Shown: positions 8,083 to 17,043, counted from the stretch's first letter. The stretch is DNA of 64,000 bases from CATOSP01 sp965197545 (GCA_965197545.1 CBDANJ010000008.1:2542001-2606000), one strand, 5' to 3'. The notes: generated by a model from the letters alone, not told the origin. A program made the numbers and translations.

Positions 8083-9594
8083 TTAGTGGGTGGCGCAATG
8101 CTCTACGAGAGCGTCCACCAGCCCCTGTACCGTATGCACCGGGGCCACCAGGTCGACGCGCAACCCCATTTGCTCCGCAGTGGCGGCAGTGGTCGGTCCG
8201 ATGCAGGCGATCTTGCTTCTTTCCAGGGCCTTTCGGTCGCCGTCCAACATATTTAGCAGGTTTTGTACCGTCGATGAGCTGGTGAAAGTCACGAAATCGA
8301 CTTTCTGTTCCAGAGCCGAGCGGGCCTTTTCCGCCATTCCGTCGGTGGGAATGGTGCGGTAGGCCGCAATACGTTCGACCTCAGCGCCTCGCTCCGAGAG
8401 GCCGCGGGCAAGGGCGTCACGTCCAATGTCGGCTGCTGGCAACAGGACGGGCACACCGGTCCAGTCCATGCCTTCCATCTCCGCGAGTACGACTTCGGAT
8501 ACCGACCGGGAGGGAACGAAGTCAGGAGTGATTCCTCTGTCGGTCAGCGCATTGCGGGTTGCCGGACCGATAGCGCCAACTTTTACGCCGCCAAACGCCC
8601 GGCTGTCCTTCCCGAGGACTTTAAGACGCTCGAACACCGAGTCCACCGCGTTGATGCTGGCGAAAATTACCCACCGGAACTCCGCGAGCCGGGCAAGTGC
8701 GGAATCCAACTCAGTGAAGTCTTTCAGGTCGACGGTCTGGATGGCCGGAATCTCAACTGGTTGGGCCCCGAGTTCCTCCAACAGCAACCTGAACTGGGAT
8801 GCTTGGGTGCGGGACCGGGTTATCAAGACCTTCTTGCCAAAGAGAGGACGTTGGTCGAACCATGACAACTCTTTGCGAAGGTCAGCCACCGGGCCGATGA
8901 CGGCAGCCACGGGTGGTCTCAACCCTGCCGTCTTGCCAAGGGCCACGGCGTTTTCCAGAGTGCCGGTAACCGTTGCCTGTTGGGGCCAGGTCCCCCACTG
9001 CACCAGGGCAACCGGCGTGTGAGGGCTCATATCTTCTTTTACAAGGGTGTCGAAAATGGACTGGAGAGGTTGCCAGCCCATGAGCACGACCAGAGTCCCG
9101 CCGGTGCGGGCCAATGCTTTCCAATTGACCGACGAGTTGGGTTTGGAAGGATCCTCGCTGCCGCTTACTACAGTGAAACACGATGCCGCGCCGCGGTGGG
9201 TCAGGGGGATTCCGGCGTAGGCCGGAGCGGCGACGGCAGAGGTGACGCCGGGAACGACTTCGAAACTCACGCGGTTCTTGGCCAGGGCCAGGGCTTCTTC
9301 TCCGCCTCGCCCAAATACGAAGGGGTCGCCGCCTTTAAGACGGACGACAACGTTGCCCGCTTTTCCCTCGTCGACGAGGAATTGGTTGATCTGGGACTGG
9401 CTCATGGCTTGGCGGTCCCGTTCTTTGCCAACGAATACTCGCCGGGCCGATTCAGGGGCCAGGTCCAGCAGCGACGGATCGAGCAGCCGGTCATATAGCA
9501 CGACCTGGGCTTGCTCGAGGCAACGCACGCCCTTCGTGGTAATCAGGCCCGGGTCGCCCGGTCCGGCTCCTACTAGGTAAACTTTACCCGGCAC
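8083..9594 (-). CDS. cobA-hemD: Fused uroporphyrinogen-III methyltransferase / uroporphyrinogen-III synthase
   Basis: 503 residues with two enzymes. Residues 1 to about 245 are the SUMT methyltransferase: GAGPGDPGLIT, VVRLKGGDPFVFGRG and PGVTSAVAAPAYAGIPLTHR are its signatures; it methylates uroporphyrinogen III at C2 and C7 to precorrin-2. Residues about 255-503 are HemD, which cyclises hydroxymethylbilane with ring-D inversion. Such CobA-HemD fusions are known in clostridia, actinobacteria and Chloroflexota. The fusion channels hydroxymethylbilane from HemC toward precorrin-2, consistent with the siroheme-directed operon. Confidence 0.95.
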   Translation of the reverse strand: MPGKVYLVGAGPGDPGLITTKGVRCLEQAQVVLYDRLLDPSLLDLAPESARRVFVGKERDRQAMSQSQINQFLVDEGKAGNVVVRLKGGDPFVFGRGGEEALALAKNRVSFEVVPGVTSAVAAPAYAGIPLTHRGAASCFTVVSGSEDPSKPNSSVNWKALARTGGTLVVLMGWQPLQSIFDTLVKEDMSPHTPVALVQWGTWPQQATVTGTLENAVALGKTAGLRPPVAAVIGPVADLRKELSWFDQRPLFGKKVLITRSRTQASQFRLLLEELGAQPVEIPAIQTVDLKDFTELDSALARLAEFRWVIFASINAVDSVFERLKVLGKDSRAFGGVKVGAIGPATRNALTDRGITPDFVPSRSVSEVVLAEMEGMDWTGVPVLLPAADIGRDALARGLSERGAEVERIAAYRTIPTDGMAEKARSALEQKVDFVTFTSSSTVQNLLNMLDGDRKALERSKIACIGPTTAATAEQMGLRVDLVAPVHTVQGLVDALVEHCATH

Positions 9595-9639
9595 TCAGTC
9601 CACTCATCGGAGGCGATTTGTTGTCCATCTGCCTGTGGA

Positions 9640-10578
9640 TCAAAGCTCCAACTCGGTCCACTCGATCTCCAACAGCGGGCCGCCTCCCCGTTCCAGTACC
9701 GCCAGATAGGCGTCGCTGGCCAACTGGAGCGGGTCGTGGGTCAGTCCGTCCACCTTTGCCCGGAACGCCTTTTGAGCGTCGACGGAGCTGAGGAAGACTG
9801 TTAGATACATAATCTCCCCCTGGGCCCGCCCATAGGCGCCCACAGGTAGCTGGCAGCCGCCTCCCAACTTCTCCAGGAAGGCCCGTTCCGCAGTGGCGGC
9901 GAACCTCGTCTCCGGGTGTTCGATAGGTCTGAGCAGGTCCAAGAGCTCGTTGTCATCGGCTCGGACCTCGAGACCCAGCGCGCCTTGTCCTGGAGGAGGT
10001 ACGAAGCGTTGTGGCGAAAGGTACTCGGCGATGTGGCCGGTCAGCCCCATGCGTTCCAGGCCGGCGGCGGCCAGAATGGCCCCATCGTAATCGTCCCCTG
10101 TCGCCTTGCTCACCCGGGTGTCGACATTTCCGCGAATGGGCACCACGGTAGCCTGGGGGCATAGAGTGTGCAGAAGGGCTTGGCGTCTGGGGCTGCTGGT
10201 CCCGATGCGGGCCCCCTCCGGGAGGCTTGCCAGGGAGCAGTTCCATCGGTTGACCAGAACGTCCCTCGGGTCCTTCCTCAGGGGAGTAGCGGCTATGGCC
10301 AGCCCCTCGGGAAGTTCGGTGGGCATGTCCTTGAGGCTGTGAACGGCCATGTCCAGCGTGCCGTCTAGAAGTTGGCGCTCAATCTCTTTGACGAAGATGC
10401 CCAGACCCATACCGGCCAGGGGGGCGGAGGGATTGGCGTCGCCGTGAGTGCGGACGATTTCCACCTGAAATGCCAGGTCCGGGTACATCCGGCGCAGGAT
10501 GTCCAGGACTTCCTCCGTCTGACAGAGGGCAAGGCCGCTGCCCCGGGTGCCCACCTTGAAAACGCTACGCTGCGCCAA
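9640..10578 (-). CDS. hemC: Hydroxymethylbilane synthase (porphobilinogen deaminase)
   Basis: HemC, 312 residues, polymerises four porphobilinogens. The dipyrromethane cofactor is attached to Cys242 in GGGCQLPVGAYG. N-terminal VGTRGSGLALCQTEEV and the PRRQALL/RGNVDTRV segments are characteristic. The ATG at 10578 lies one base past the stop of the upstream met8-like gene, so the two are translationally coupled. Confidence 0.97.
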   Translation of the reverse strand: MAQRSVFKVGTRGSGLALCQTEEVLDILRRMYPDLAFQVEIVRTHGDANPSAPLAGMGLGIFVKEIERQLLDGTLDMAVHSLKDMPTELPEGLAIAATPLRKDPRDVLVNRWNCSLASLPEGARIGTSSPRRQALLHTLCPQATVVPIRGNVDTRVSKATGDDYDGAILAAAGLERMGLTGHIAEYLSPQRFVPPPGQGALGLEVRADDNELLDLLRPIEHPETRFAATAERAFLEKLGGGCQLPVGAYGRAQGEIMYLTVFLSSVDAQKAFRAKVDGLTHDPLQLASDAYLAVLERGGGPLLEIEWTELEL

Positions 10579-10579
10579 G

Positions 10580-11287
10580 CTAGGCCCCCTGGGTCTGCTT
10601 GAGTAGGTTGCATGGGTTGGATCCGCACCGGTCCACCTCTGAACACAGTTCCGGCGCGTCCGGGTTGGTCAGATCTTCGAGCAGCAGGGAGACCGCCGCG
10701 TCCTCGCGGCCCGACTGGACCAACCTGAGGACCTCGTGGGTCATACTGCATTGCCACCTTTGGCGGTCCACGGTGACTCCCAAGCGTTTTACCTCCCGGC
10801 GGACCCGGGACATAACGGACGCGAGGTCGGCCCATTCCAGCGCAGGGGAATCTTCCAGCGACTCCCGCAGCTTGCGCGCCAGCGCGGGACTGGCCCCGCC
10901 GGTGGAGATGGCCAACGTCACTTCGCCTCGTTTCACTACCGCCGGAGCTATAAAGGAGCAGAATACCGGGTCGTCCACTACATTTAAGAGGGTGCCCGAC
11001 TGTTCGGCTTCGTGAAAGATACAGCGGTTGACTTCCCGCTTGTTGGTGGCGGCAATACCCATGAATGCCCCGCCCAAATCACCGGGCTGGTACTTTCGAG
11101 GTTGCCACTCAACTTTACCCTGGTCGGCCAGGGAACGTATATCGGGAGTCGCATCCGGGCTGATCACCGAGATTATAGCTCCAGAGGACAGTAGCTTGGT
11201 TATCTTCTCTTCGGCGACGGCTCCCCCTCCGAAAACGACGCAACGCCTGCCCTTCAGGTTCAGATAGACGGGATAGTAGTCAGACAT
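10580..11287 (-). CDS. Precorrin-2 dehydrogenase / sirohydrochlorin ferrochelatase (Met8/CysG-N type)
   Basis: 235 residues. The N-terminal NAD-binding fold (YLNLKGRRCVVFGGGAVAEEK) and the NVVDDPVFCSFIAPAVVKRG and STGGASPALARKLRE segments identify the bifunctional enzyme that oxidises precorrin-2 to sirohydrochlorin; Met8-type proteins also insert iron to give siroheme. The acidic C-terminal extension is variable in the family. It lies between the ahbAB fusion (12 bases before) and hemC (1 base after). Together with CobA it makes siroheme, the substrate of AhbAB. Confidence 0.9.
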   Translation of the reverse strand: MSDYYPVYLNLKGRRCVVFGGGAVAEEKITKLLSSGAIISVISPDATPDIRSLADQGKVEWQPRKYQPGDLGGAFMGIAATNKREVNRCIFHEAEQSGTLLNVVDDPVFCSFIAPAVVKRGEVTLAISTGGASPALARKLRESLEDSPALEWADLASVMSRVRREVKRLGVTVDRQRWQCSMTHEVLRLVQSGREDAAVSLLLEDLTNPDAPELCSEVDRCGSNPCNLLKQTQGA

Positions 11288-11299
11288 CTTCCTTGCCAG

Positions 11300-12382
11300 T
11301 TATGAAGTTGAAACCGGGTCGGGCTGTTCGGTCACGCGGTACCGCTCGTAGTCATCTACGAAGTAACGGACCCTGGTCTTTTTGTATTCTCTCGTGCTGT
11401 AGAGCATCAGACGTTCCGTGATCCCGGTTGATTGACTGATCTCTTGCTCGATCTCCTCGCAGCCTTCGGGAGAGGTCGCATGGACCATGGTGAAGTGTGT
11501 GTAGGGCCAATCGGGGAAGGTTGGCCGCTGGTAACAATGGGTTACGGCCTTGTGTCCGGCCATGGTCATTCCCACTTCTTCCGACCGTTCCTCAGGCACT
11601 TTCCAAACGATCATTGCGTTGGCGCGGAAGCCGGACCTACGGTGGTGCAGGACGGCGCTGTACCTTCGCATGATCCTCCGCTCCTGGAACTCCTCGGCCA
11701 TGGCGAACAACTCACCGGTGGTCTTGCCCAGCCTTTGGGCCATGGCGTCGAATGGCCTGGGAGTTAGCTCAAGGTCTTCCTGCATTTCCAGGATCGCGGC
11801 CTTGTCCTCTTCGGTGAGTTCCACGGCCCTGTTCCAGCTCTCGGCGGCGGACTTGTCGTAGCCGTCGGGGCTGTAATTATAGGAAGAACCCTTCTGCTGG
11901 ACCATGTCAAAATTCACGCCGATCTTAAAGAACCGGATCGTCGGCATTATGCGGCAGTTCAGGGCCTTGGTTTCCTGGGCCATGAAGTTCACCGTCGACT
12001 CGAGGTCATGGTCCGGCGGCACCGCCAGGGTGAACCACAGGTTGTAGTAGGAGCCTTCCCGGGCATAATTGTGGCTGACGCCGGGGTGGCGGTTGATCCA
12101 GAGGGCGCTGCGGTGAAGGTCTTCGGGCTCGAAGGCCATGGCCACGAGGGTCGTCTTGTACCCCAGGCGGCGGGTATCGAAAATGGCGCTGACCTGCCGG
12201 AGCACGTTTTGGCGCTTTAGCTCCGCCATCCGCGTCAACACTTCATCTTCGGATATCTCCAGTTCCTCCCCCAGCTCGGCGTAGGGCCGGTCCACCATGG
12301 GGAAACGGCTCTGGATCAGGTTCAACAATTTCCTGTCTATAAGGTCCATGACTTCACTCACTCCTCGCGGAGATTGGGCCAT
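11300..12382 (-). CDS. ahbAB: Fused siroheme decarboxylase (AhbA-AhbB in one chain)
   Basis: 360 residues made of two Lrp/AsnC-like halves. Half one (about 10-165) begins with an HTH-like DLIDRKLLNLIQSRFPMVDRP and has YAREGSYYNLWFTLAVP. Half two (about 195-345) repeats the layout: EDKAAILEMQEDLELTPRPF, then HCYQRPTFPDWPYTHFTMVHA. In known systems AhbA and AhbB are separate proteins that form a heterodimer and remove the C12 and C18 acetate carboxyls of siroheme, giving 12,18-didecarboxysiroheme on the alternative haem route. The operon upstream and downstream makes siroheme. The later enzymes AhbC and AhbD (radical SAM) are not in the window. Confidence 0.88.
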   Translation of the reverse strand: MAQSPRGVSEVMDLIDRKLLNLIQSRFPMVDRPYAELGEELEISEDEVLTRMAELKRQNVLRQVSAIFDTRRLGYKTTLVAMAFEPEDLHRSALWINRHPGVSHNYAREGSYYNLWFTLAVPPDHDLESTVNFMAQETKALNCRIMPTIRFFKIGVNFDMVQQKGSSYNYSPDGYDKSAAESWNRAVELTEEDKAAILEMQEDLELTPRPFDAMAQRLGKTTGELFAMAEEFQERRIMRRYSAVLHHRRSGFRANAMIVWKVPEERSEEVGMTMAGHKAVTHCYQRPTFPDWPYTHFTMVHATSPEGCEEIEQEISQSTGITERLMLYSTREYKKTRVRYFVDDYERYRVTEQPDPVSTS

Positions 12383-12402
12383 TGCACCGAACGGCGGCGG
12401 TA

Positions 12403-12999
12403 TCAGGCGCGGCTCTGGTACGACTCGGCGACGCCGATTAATACTCGGTCCGCCAGTTCCAGTATACGACTCCGTTGCTGTGGTTCGGCGGAGTCTAGCA
12501 CCAACGAACGGAAGAAAACAAACGCTTCCAGGGTATCGCTGAGGGGGACTCCGCGTTCGGCCATTTCCGTGCCATATTCCCGGCCGAGGGAATTGGACTC
12601 GGAAAGAGCGTCCTGGCGTCTACGGCGTTGCTGGGGTTCCTGGGCCAACAGGGACAGCAATCTACGGCCGAAGAGCCGCATCCTGACCCGCCCCTCTTCC
12701 TCCACGCTCTGGTACCAGGGTAGCCGGGCAACCTTGTCTTGGTGCAGTCTGCGGCGTATGCGTCTGAGCGCGGAGCCTTCCAGGGCGCCGTCAGCGTTGG
12801 GCTGGGGCGCCGGAGAGGGCGGGCCGGTCAGCTCCATGACATCGTGGCTCCAGAAGCGCCGGTGTCCGCCGGGGGTGCGGTAGACTCGAAGGTAGCCGTT
12901 ATCGGCCCACTGGCGAAGCGTGGCTTCGTTCACTTCCAGGAGTCGGCAAGCCTCCCCTAAGGAAAGCCACCTAGCCTCTTCAACCGGCAATTTGACCAC
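12403..12999 (-). CDS. MerR-like HTH regulator heading the haem operon
   Basis: 198 residues, GTG start at 12999. Residues about 8-55 are a MerR/excisionase-type HTH: LSLGEACRLLEVNEATLRQW then VYRTPGGHRRFW. The C-terminal two-thirds is helical and Arg/Glu-rich (GRRLLSLLAQEPQQRRRR, then AFVFFRSLVLDSAEPQQRS) and resembles the RsbRD/PucR N-terminal-like sensor module seen fused to HTH domains in Chloroflexota. It ends 20 bases before ahbAB and so is probably the autoregulated first gene of the operon. The signal is unknown; haem or a tetrapyrrole intermediate is an obvious but untested guess. Confidence 0.75.
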   Translation of the reverse strand: MVKLPVEEARWLSLGEACRLLEVNEATLRQWADNGYLRVYRTPGGHRRFWSHDVMELTGPPSPAPQPNADGALEGSALRRIRRRLHQDKVARLPWYQSVEEEGRVRMRLFGRRLLSLLAQEPQQRRRRQDALSESNSLGREYGTEMAERGVPLSDTLEAFVFFRSLVLDSAEPQQRSRILELADRVLIGVAESYQSRA

Positions 13000-13052
13000 G
13001 AAAAATATCCAGAAATCTAAAGAATTCTAGCTGTCTCTGGAAACTCTGGACG

Positions 13053-13081
13053 AGCCTATCATAGCATACGAATTGCGTCAA
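13053..13081 (-). promoter_or_regulatory. Candidate promoter of the haem operon
   Basis: On the minus strand: TTGACG (13081-13076), 17-base spacer, TAGGCT (13058-13053), 54 bases before the GTG of the HTH gene. The region is more AT-rich than its surroundings. The -10 is weak; an overlapping TATGAT has poor spacing. Confidence 0.45.
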
Positions 13082-13090
13082 TATTCGCGT

Positions 13091-13277
13091 GCATTCATTC
13101 ACAGGGCCTTTTCATTTTTAGAAAGGTGTCCCCTCTCCCTCTGGGAGAGGGTCAGGGTGAAGGGGTTTCCACGCAAACTGACTTGCCGCAGCTACTACCA
13201 TTGCAGGGAGAGTTGTCCCTCACCTCAGCCCTCTCCCCACGGGAGAGGGAGAATGAAAAGGCCCTGGCATTCATTCA
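13091..13277. mobile_element. MITE-like element with 15-bp inverted repeats and 11-bp target duplication
   Basis: Non-coding. Terminal inverted repeats CAGGGCCTTTTCATT at 13102-13116 and its exact complement at 13252-13266 enclose 165 bp. They are flanked by an 11-bp direct repeat, GCATTCATTCA, at 13091-13101 and 13267-13277, as expected for a target-site duplication. The interior carries two hairpins of the CCCTCTCC/GGGAGAGG type. It carries no transposase, so it would need to be moved in trans. It accounts for most of the 379-base gap between the haem-operon regulator and pcm. Confidence 0.75.
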
Positions 13278-13378
13278 GCCCGCATTCGTCCGTGGCATGA
13301 TGCGGCGAAGTGGAAAAGGCCTATTTGTCGGGCTTCATCCTTCATGCTATAGTGCCCGTATAGGTGCGGGAGACGCGG

Positions 13379-14029
13379 ATGCAACGCGACCTTGATAGAG
13401 CGAAGAAAGAGCTTTTCCGTAAAATAGCTCGGAGGATTCGTTCGGAAGCAGTCATCAAGGTAATGGAACGGGTGCCAAGAGAAAGGTTCGTTCCCATAGA
13501 TAGCCGCCACATGGCATACCTTGACCTTCCTCTTAGCATCGGCGAGGGGCAGACCATATCTCAGCCTTACATCGTGGCTATGATGACTGCGGCCTTGGCT
13601 CTCCGAGGCTCTGAATCCGTCCTGGAAGTGGGCACTGGCAGCGGATATCAAGCCGCCATACTGTCGCTACTTCTCCCTCGCGGCCGGGTTACCACCATTG
13701 AGCTAGTGCCCTCGCTGGCCAACCGCGCCCGGTCTCTGCTTACGGACCTGGGGTATAAGAATATTGAAGTGAGGCTGGCCGGCGGAACCCTCGGTTGTCC
13801 TCAGCTTGGCCCCTACGACGCCATAGTCGTTGCCGCCGCCGCGCCCAAGCTGCCCGATGAGCTAGTGGCCCAGCTTGCGCCCGGCGGCAGGATGGTCATA
13901 CCCGTGGGCACTTTGGAACAGCAGGAGTTAGTTGAGTGCCACCGTACCGGCGAAGGGCTGTCGTTCCAGATGCTTGGCCCGTGCCGGTTCGTTCCTCTGC
14001 TGGGCCCAGGAGCCTTTCCCGGGCATTAG
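13379..14029 (+). CDS. pcm: Protein-L-isoaspartate O-methyltransferase
   Basis: 216 residues. PCMT repairs isoaspartyl residues in aged proteins by SAM-dependent methylation. Motifs: RERFVP, YLDLPLSIGEGQTISQPYIV (the substrate region) and the SAM loop VLEVGTGSGYQAAIL at about 78-92. The ATG at 13379 is preferred over GTG 13364 because GGGAG sits six bases upstream. Slightly long at the C-terminus but otherwise standard. It stands alone, followed by the MscS gene. Confidence 0.92.
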   Translation: MQRDLDRAKKELFRKIARRIRSEAVIKVMERVPRERFVPIDSRHMAYLDLPLSIGEGQTISQPYIVAMMTAALALRGSESVLEVGTGSGYQAAILSLLLPRGRVTTIELVPSLANRARSLLTDLGYKNIEVRLAGGTLGCPQLGPYDAIVVAAAAPKLPDELVAQLAPGGRMVIPVGTLEQQELVECHRTGEGLSFQMLGPCRFVPLLGPGAFPGH

Positions 14030-14103
14030 GCAAGGTCTACCACAGACCGGGCTCCGCCGGTTCCGCGGTCCCCTGATGATATAATCATCCACGCCATCAT
14101 CGA

Positions 14104-15390
14104 GTGGATTCAATCTCCAGGACCGACTCGGACCGGCAGCTTGAAGTGTCTCCAGACCTAACGTTCCGGGAGCTCCAAGACCAACTGTGGTTTGGCCCTG
14201 TCATCGCGGTTGGAATATTCCTCATATCGCTTCTTCTCGCGTTCATTGCCCACAAAATACTTTTCCCCCTGGCGCTTCGCCTCGCCCACAGGACCCCCAC
14301 CGACCTGGACTCCAGGATAATCAATGCCACGCGCTGGCCGCTCAACCTGGGGATAGTCGTCCTGGGCGCGTATCTGGCTGTGACTGTTCCTCTGGGTCTG
14401 GGGTCCGGGGTCCAGGCCGTGGCGGGCAAGTGGTTTGGCACGGCGGGGCTGGCTCTGGGGGTGTTGGCGATGGTGTTCGCCGTAACCCAGGCCTTGAATT
14501 GGTACCTGGAAGGAATGGCCAGCCAGACCGGGCAAGTCATAGATCCCAGATTGGTGCCCCTTCTTCGGCGCGTTGGAGTCGTTCTGGTGTACGGACTGGG
14601 TGGGTTGTTGGTCCTTGATCTGCTGTCTATCAACATCAGCCCCTTGATCGCCGGGCTGGGTCTGGGCGGTCTGGCCGTCGCTCTGGCGATTCAGCCTACA
14701 CTATCAAATCTGTTTGCCGGGACATACGTCATGACCGAAGGGGTGGTATCGCCCGGCGACTATATCCAGCTAGAGGGAAGCGTGTCGGGCTACGTGTTGG
14801 AAGTTAGCTGGCGCAGTACCCGAATCCGCACCTGGACAAACAACCTGGTGGTGATTCCCAACAGCAAGTTTGCCGACACCATTATTACGAACTACAACAT
14901 GCCGCAGCAGGCGGTGAACGTATTTCTCACGTGTGGGGTCAGCTACGAAAGCGACCTGGTTGAAGTCGAAAGGGTGTGTCAGGACGTGATGGACCAAGTG
15001 CTGGCGGAAGGACCGGACGGGGTTAAGGAATACGGCGGATGGTTCGGCTTTGACGGCTTTGGGGAATCCAACGTTAACTTCTGGCTATTCGTTCAGGCAA
15101 AGGACCGGCTGGCCAGCTTCACGTTGCAGTCCACGTTGGTCCGCCGGTTGACCCAGCGGTTGAGGGACGAAGGAATAGTGATCAACTACCCGGTGCGCGC
15201 GGTACGGTTCCAAGACGAACGGGAGTCAACGCCCATGACCACGTTGGCCGGTACGCCGGCTCGGGCGCGGCGCAACGGCCGGTCAGACCGGCGCCGTCAG
15301 GGGAGACGCCGCACCCCAAGGGACCTGATTGTCCAATCGGGCGAGGGTGAAGGCTCCGGAGAGGGAGAAGGTGGGCTGGGCTCCGGCTAA
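14104..15390 (+). CDS. MscS-family mechanosensitive channel
   Basis: 428 residues, GTG start. Several transmembrane segments lie between about 25 and 200, and the pore-lining helix is glycine/alanine-rich (LIAGLGLGGLAVALAIQP, TM3 of the family). The beta domain follows (EGVVSPGDYIQLEGSVSGYV) and then the cytoplasmic vestibule. The family opens on membrane tension to release solutes during hypo-osmotic shock. The C-terminal tail after about residue 375 is basic then Gly/Glu-rich and is not part of the channel. Confidence 0.92.
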   Translation: MDSISRTDSDRQLEVSPDLTFRELQDQLWFGPVIAVGIFLISLLLAFIAHKILFPLALRLAHRTPTDLDSRIINATRWPLNLGIVVLGAYLAVTVPLGLGSGVQAVAGKWFGTAGLALGVLAMVFAVTQALNWYLEGMASQTGQVIDPRLVPLLRRVGVVLVYGLGGLLVLDLLSINISPLIAGLGLGGLAVALAIQPTLSNLFAGTYVMTEGVVSPGDYIQLEGSVSGYVLEVSWRSTRIRTWTNNLVVIPNSKFADTIITNYNMPQQAVNVFLTCGVSYESDLVEVERVCQDVMDQVLAEGPDGVKEYGGWFGFDGFGESNVNFWLFVQAKDRLASFTLQSTLVRRLTQRLRDEGIVINYPVRAVRFQDERESTPMTTLAGTPARARRNGRSDRRRQGRRRTPRDLIVQSGEGEGSGEGEGGLGSG

Positions 15391-15490
15391 AACAGTATGC
15401 CCCGGGGTTGCGATCGTTAGCCGAGAGACCTCTTGGGTTTTGGCGTCCTTGATACCCGCCGGTGCAGTGGATATAATTAGTGCCCCCTGA

Positions 15491-15564
15491 GGGCCTGTAG
15501 CTCAGGCGGTTAGAGCGCGGTCCTGATAAGACCGAGGTCGATGGTTCGAGTCCATCCAGGCCCA
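15491..15564 (+). tRNA. tRNA-Ile, anticodon GAT
   Basis: 74 nt. The acceptor stem GGGCCTG (15491-15497) pairs with CAGGCCC (15557-15563), with discriminator A at 15564. The anticodon arm CGGTC-CTGATAA-GACCG places GAT at 15525-15527. The T loop is TTCGAGT. CCA is not encoded. A tyrosine recombinase gene begins 70 bases downstream, so its 3' end is a likely integration site. Confidence 0.95.
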
Positions 15565-15633
15565 CTTTTCCCGCAGCTTCTGGTAAAATCAGATACAAAA
15601 TGACGGCTTTTTCTCTCAGGTGCCACCAGATGA

Positions 15634-16659
15634 ATGACCGTCAAGCAGGTTTTTGACCACAGTCTTCGCGCATACGGCAAACGGTTTCTCAGAAGCCTGA
15701 AGGCTTCCAACCGGTACTCTGAGGGATACCTCGCCAGCCTGGAAACCACTGTCGCCATGGCCGCCCTCTATGCTGAGGAACATGTGTGGCCCGACGTTCA
15801 GGAGATCACCACCGAGCACTTGGAGGACTATCTCGCGTACCTCCAGGACCGGGTGCGCTGGTTCGGGGAACGGACCTACGCCGAACCCAAGAAGCTGTCC
15901 AAGGGGCATATCAACGCTCAGTACCGCCGCCTGAACCGGTTTTTCAACTGGCTGGTGGAACGCGGGCCCCTTGTCGAAAACCCCATGCTCTCCATCAGTC
16001 CCCCCAAGATCGAGGAGAAGACGGTTCCCGTAATCACTGAAGACCAGATGCGGGACCTGCTCACCCTCACTGACCTCTCTCTTGCCAGGACTCCCGCCCA
16101 CCGTTTTCGCCTGGTTCGCGATCGGGCACTCCTGTACGCGTTTTGGGACACGCCGGGACGACTCGCCGAGATAGCCAAGTTGCGACTTGATGATGTGGAC
16201 CTTGCCGATGGCACACTGCTGGTTATGGGCAAGGGACAGAAAGAAAGGAGGATGCCGATTGGCGACGCGGCTAGGTCCGTTATGTTGGATTACCTGCAGG
16301 AACGAGAAACCCTCATGCCTCGCGCAAAAGCGTTGTGGGTGTCCGAACAGGGGGAATCTCTATTGCCTAATGGAATTTGCCAGATCCTGAAGCGCTTGGC
16401 GAAGCGAGCCAACATCGAGGACATGCATCCCCATAGGTTCCGTCATTCCTACGCCATCAACGCCCTGCGGGCTGGCATGCCGGAGCAGGTTCTGAAGATA
16501 GTTGGCGGATGGAAAAAGATTCCCGAGACCTATTTCCGGACATTGGGGGAAGAGGATGCCAGGGAGTTTCACCGGCAGGTCAGCCCTGGGGACAAGCTGG
16601 GGAAGACGACGTCTGCGGGAAGGACATGGCGGCAGGGCCAGAGGCGAGGGAGGCTTTAG
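15634..16659 (+). CDS. Tyrosine recombinase / integrase
   Basis: 341 residues. An N-terminal SAM-like core-binding domain (about 1-125) precedes a catalytic domain. Candidate active-site residues: Arg in TPGRLAEIAKL, Lys in GKGQKERRMP, HxxR as HPHRFRHSYAIN, a His/Trp position in GGWKK and the nucleophile Tyr in PETYFRTLG. It lies immediately downstream of tRNA-Ile and on the same strand, the usual position for an integrase next to its attL. It probably inserts the element that follows. The gene is open and intact. Confidence 0.88.
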   Translation: MTVKQVFDHSLRAYGKRFLRSLKASNRYSEGYLASLETTVAMAALYAEEHVWPDVQEITTEHLEDYLAYLQDRVRWFGERTYAEPKKLSKGHINAQYRRLNRFFNWLVERGPLVENPMLSISPPKIEEKTVPVITEDQMRDLLTLTDLSLARTPAHRFRLVRDRALLYAFWDTPGRLAEIAKLRLDDVDLADGTLLVMGKGQKERRMPIGDAARSVMLDYLQERETLMPRAKALWVSEQGESLLPNGICQILKRLAKRANIEDMHPHRFRHSYAINALRAGMPEQVLKIVGGWKKIPETYFRTLGEEDAREFHRQVSPGDKLGKTTSAGRTWRQGQRRGRL

Positions 16660-17043
16660 AACTTCTTACCCCACGAGCTTAGTGACTCTCGAACTATCGA
16701 TTCGTAGGGGATCCCCTCCTTCTTCCTTCATGTTGCCAGGGCGTTCAAAAAAGTCCAGTCGTAGGATTCTCATCTGGATGCAGCCAGCAGGCTCCGGTAC
16801 GACACGGGTCCGTTTGTGCCTCCGCGAAACCAGGTTGTCAGGCATTTGAAAGCTATCTGAAGCGACAACCCATGTAGAGACTCGGCCTCTCCCGTCTCAC
16901 GATTTCCTTCCATTCTGGTGCTGGTAGAGTGCAGGTAAGAACATGCTTCAAGAGTTTGCAATCAAGCTACCGGGGACTCAATCGACACAAGAAGCTGCGG
17001 TTTTCCTGGACGGTGGATTTGCTTAAGCCGACGGTCAGGATGA
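16660..17043. other. Non-coding segment between integrase and IS
   Basis: About 380 bases. I find no convincing reading frame, RNA or repeat of the tRNA 3' end in it. It may hold recombinase binding sites, but nothing visible shows that. Confidence 0.4.

Noticed and set aside
13129..13250. CCCTCTCC/GGGAGAGG repeats as a possible CRISPR
   Set aside because: Only two hairpin units with unequal spacing inside the MITE-like element, no spacers and no cas genes in the window.
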